Origin: Myxococcaceae bacterium
Lineage (GTDB): Bacteria; Myxococcota; Myxococcia; Myxococcales; Myxococcaceae
DNA: 64,000 nucleotides
Direction: 5' to 3'
Assembly: GCA_019686135.1 (NCBI GenBank)
Contig: JADGHL010000009.1
Location: forward strand, 1-64,000
How positions within the stretch are numbered: the first letter of the stretch is position 1; every line of letters starts with the position of its first letter. The notes under the pieces were generated by a model, which did no database searches, was not told where the DNA came from, and saw only the letters and a list, made by a program, of their open reading frames with translations. This document shows, piece by piece, positions 63,936 through 64,000 of the stretch. A program made the translations under genes and the position numbers.

Positions 63936-64000
63936 TCACCGCCACCTCAGATCCAGGAGCGTCTCGCGGGCGCCCTGCCAGCGTTCGGCGCTGAAACGGG
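63936..64000 (-). CDS. 3' end of an unidentified gene cut by the window edge
   Basis: On the minus strand, 20 codons before a TGA at 63938-63936 read as a plausible helical C-terminus, RFSAERWQGARETLLDLRWR. It is convergent with the glutamine synthetase gene. Too short for identification. Confidence 0.4.
   Translation of the reverse strand, partial: RFSAERWQGARETLLDLRWR

Overview
This is a high-GC chromosomal window with dense, often translationally coupled genes. The gene content points to a myxobacterium (phylum Myxococcota): a 164-residue CdnL/CarD-family regulator of the myxobacterial type, several FHA and TPR membrane proteins, a eukaryotic-like Ser/Thr kinase, many lipoproteins, and a YfhM/PbpC pair. 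I cannot resolve the genus from sequence alone. I recognise no tRNA, rRNA, IS element, CRISPR array or phage gene. The longest stretch without a gene is under 300 bases.

Layout. (1) 1-13451 is a surface-polysaccharide locus: a rhamnosyltransferase-like GT2 (cut by the window edge), a membrane phosphoglycerol-transferase-like (LtaS-type) protein, two further GT2 genes in a coupled operon, an opposing operon (GT4, small helical protein, tandem-GT2 protein), then the complete dTDP-L-rhamnose operon rfbB-rfbD-rfbA-rfbC. (2) 13487-25850 is an envelope region: a SlyD-type prolyl isomerase, an NRDE/TANGO2-family gene whose motif is replaced by a C/G tract, a thioester alpha-2-macroglobulin lipoprotein coupled to penicillin-binding protein 1C, a lipoprotein and a PAP2-type phosphatase. 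(3) 25832-34200 holds an AddB/AddA-type helicase-nuclease pair and purA. (4) 34273-44550 holds TPR, PH-like, FHA and CBM9-like proteins, comEC, cdnL and an FHA-TPR membrane protein. (5) 44750-50646 holds cysS, an M28 peptidase, uvrB and a YjbR-family protein. (6) 50640-57610 (minus strand) is a five-gene operon joined by 1- or 4-base overlaps: three TadE/TadG-like pseudopilin-type proteins, a secreted protein, and a Ser/Thr kinase with a His/Pro-rich linker, one membrane segment and a PEGA-like outer domain. (7) 57816-63884 holds uvrC, a DUF507 gene, two unknown genes and a divergent glutamine synthetase. A partial gene enters from the right edge.

How the parts fit. The rhamnose operon supplies dTDP-rhamnose to the neighbouring glycosyltransferases, and the LtaS-like enzyme could decorate the same glycan with glycerol phosphate (inference). 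UvrB, UvrC and AddAB make the window rich in DNA repair. The best candidate for an undescribed system is the kinase plus orphan TadE/TadG operon, which has no secretion ATPase, platform protein or prepilin peptidase in the window. Two C/G homopolymer tracts (near 30-56 and 14084-14174) look like sequence or assembly damage and should be resolved before the two affected genes are interpreted.
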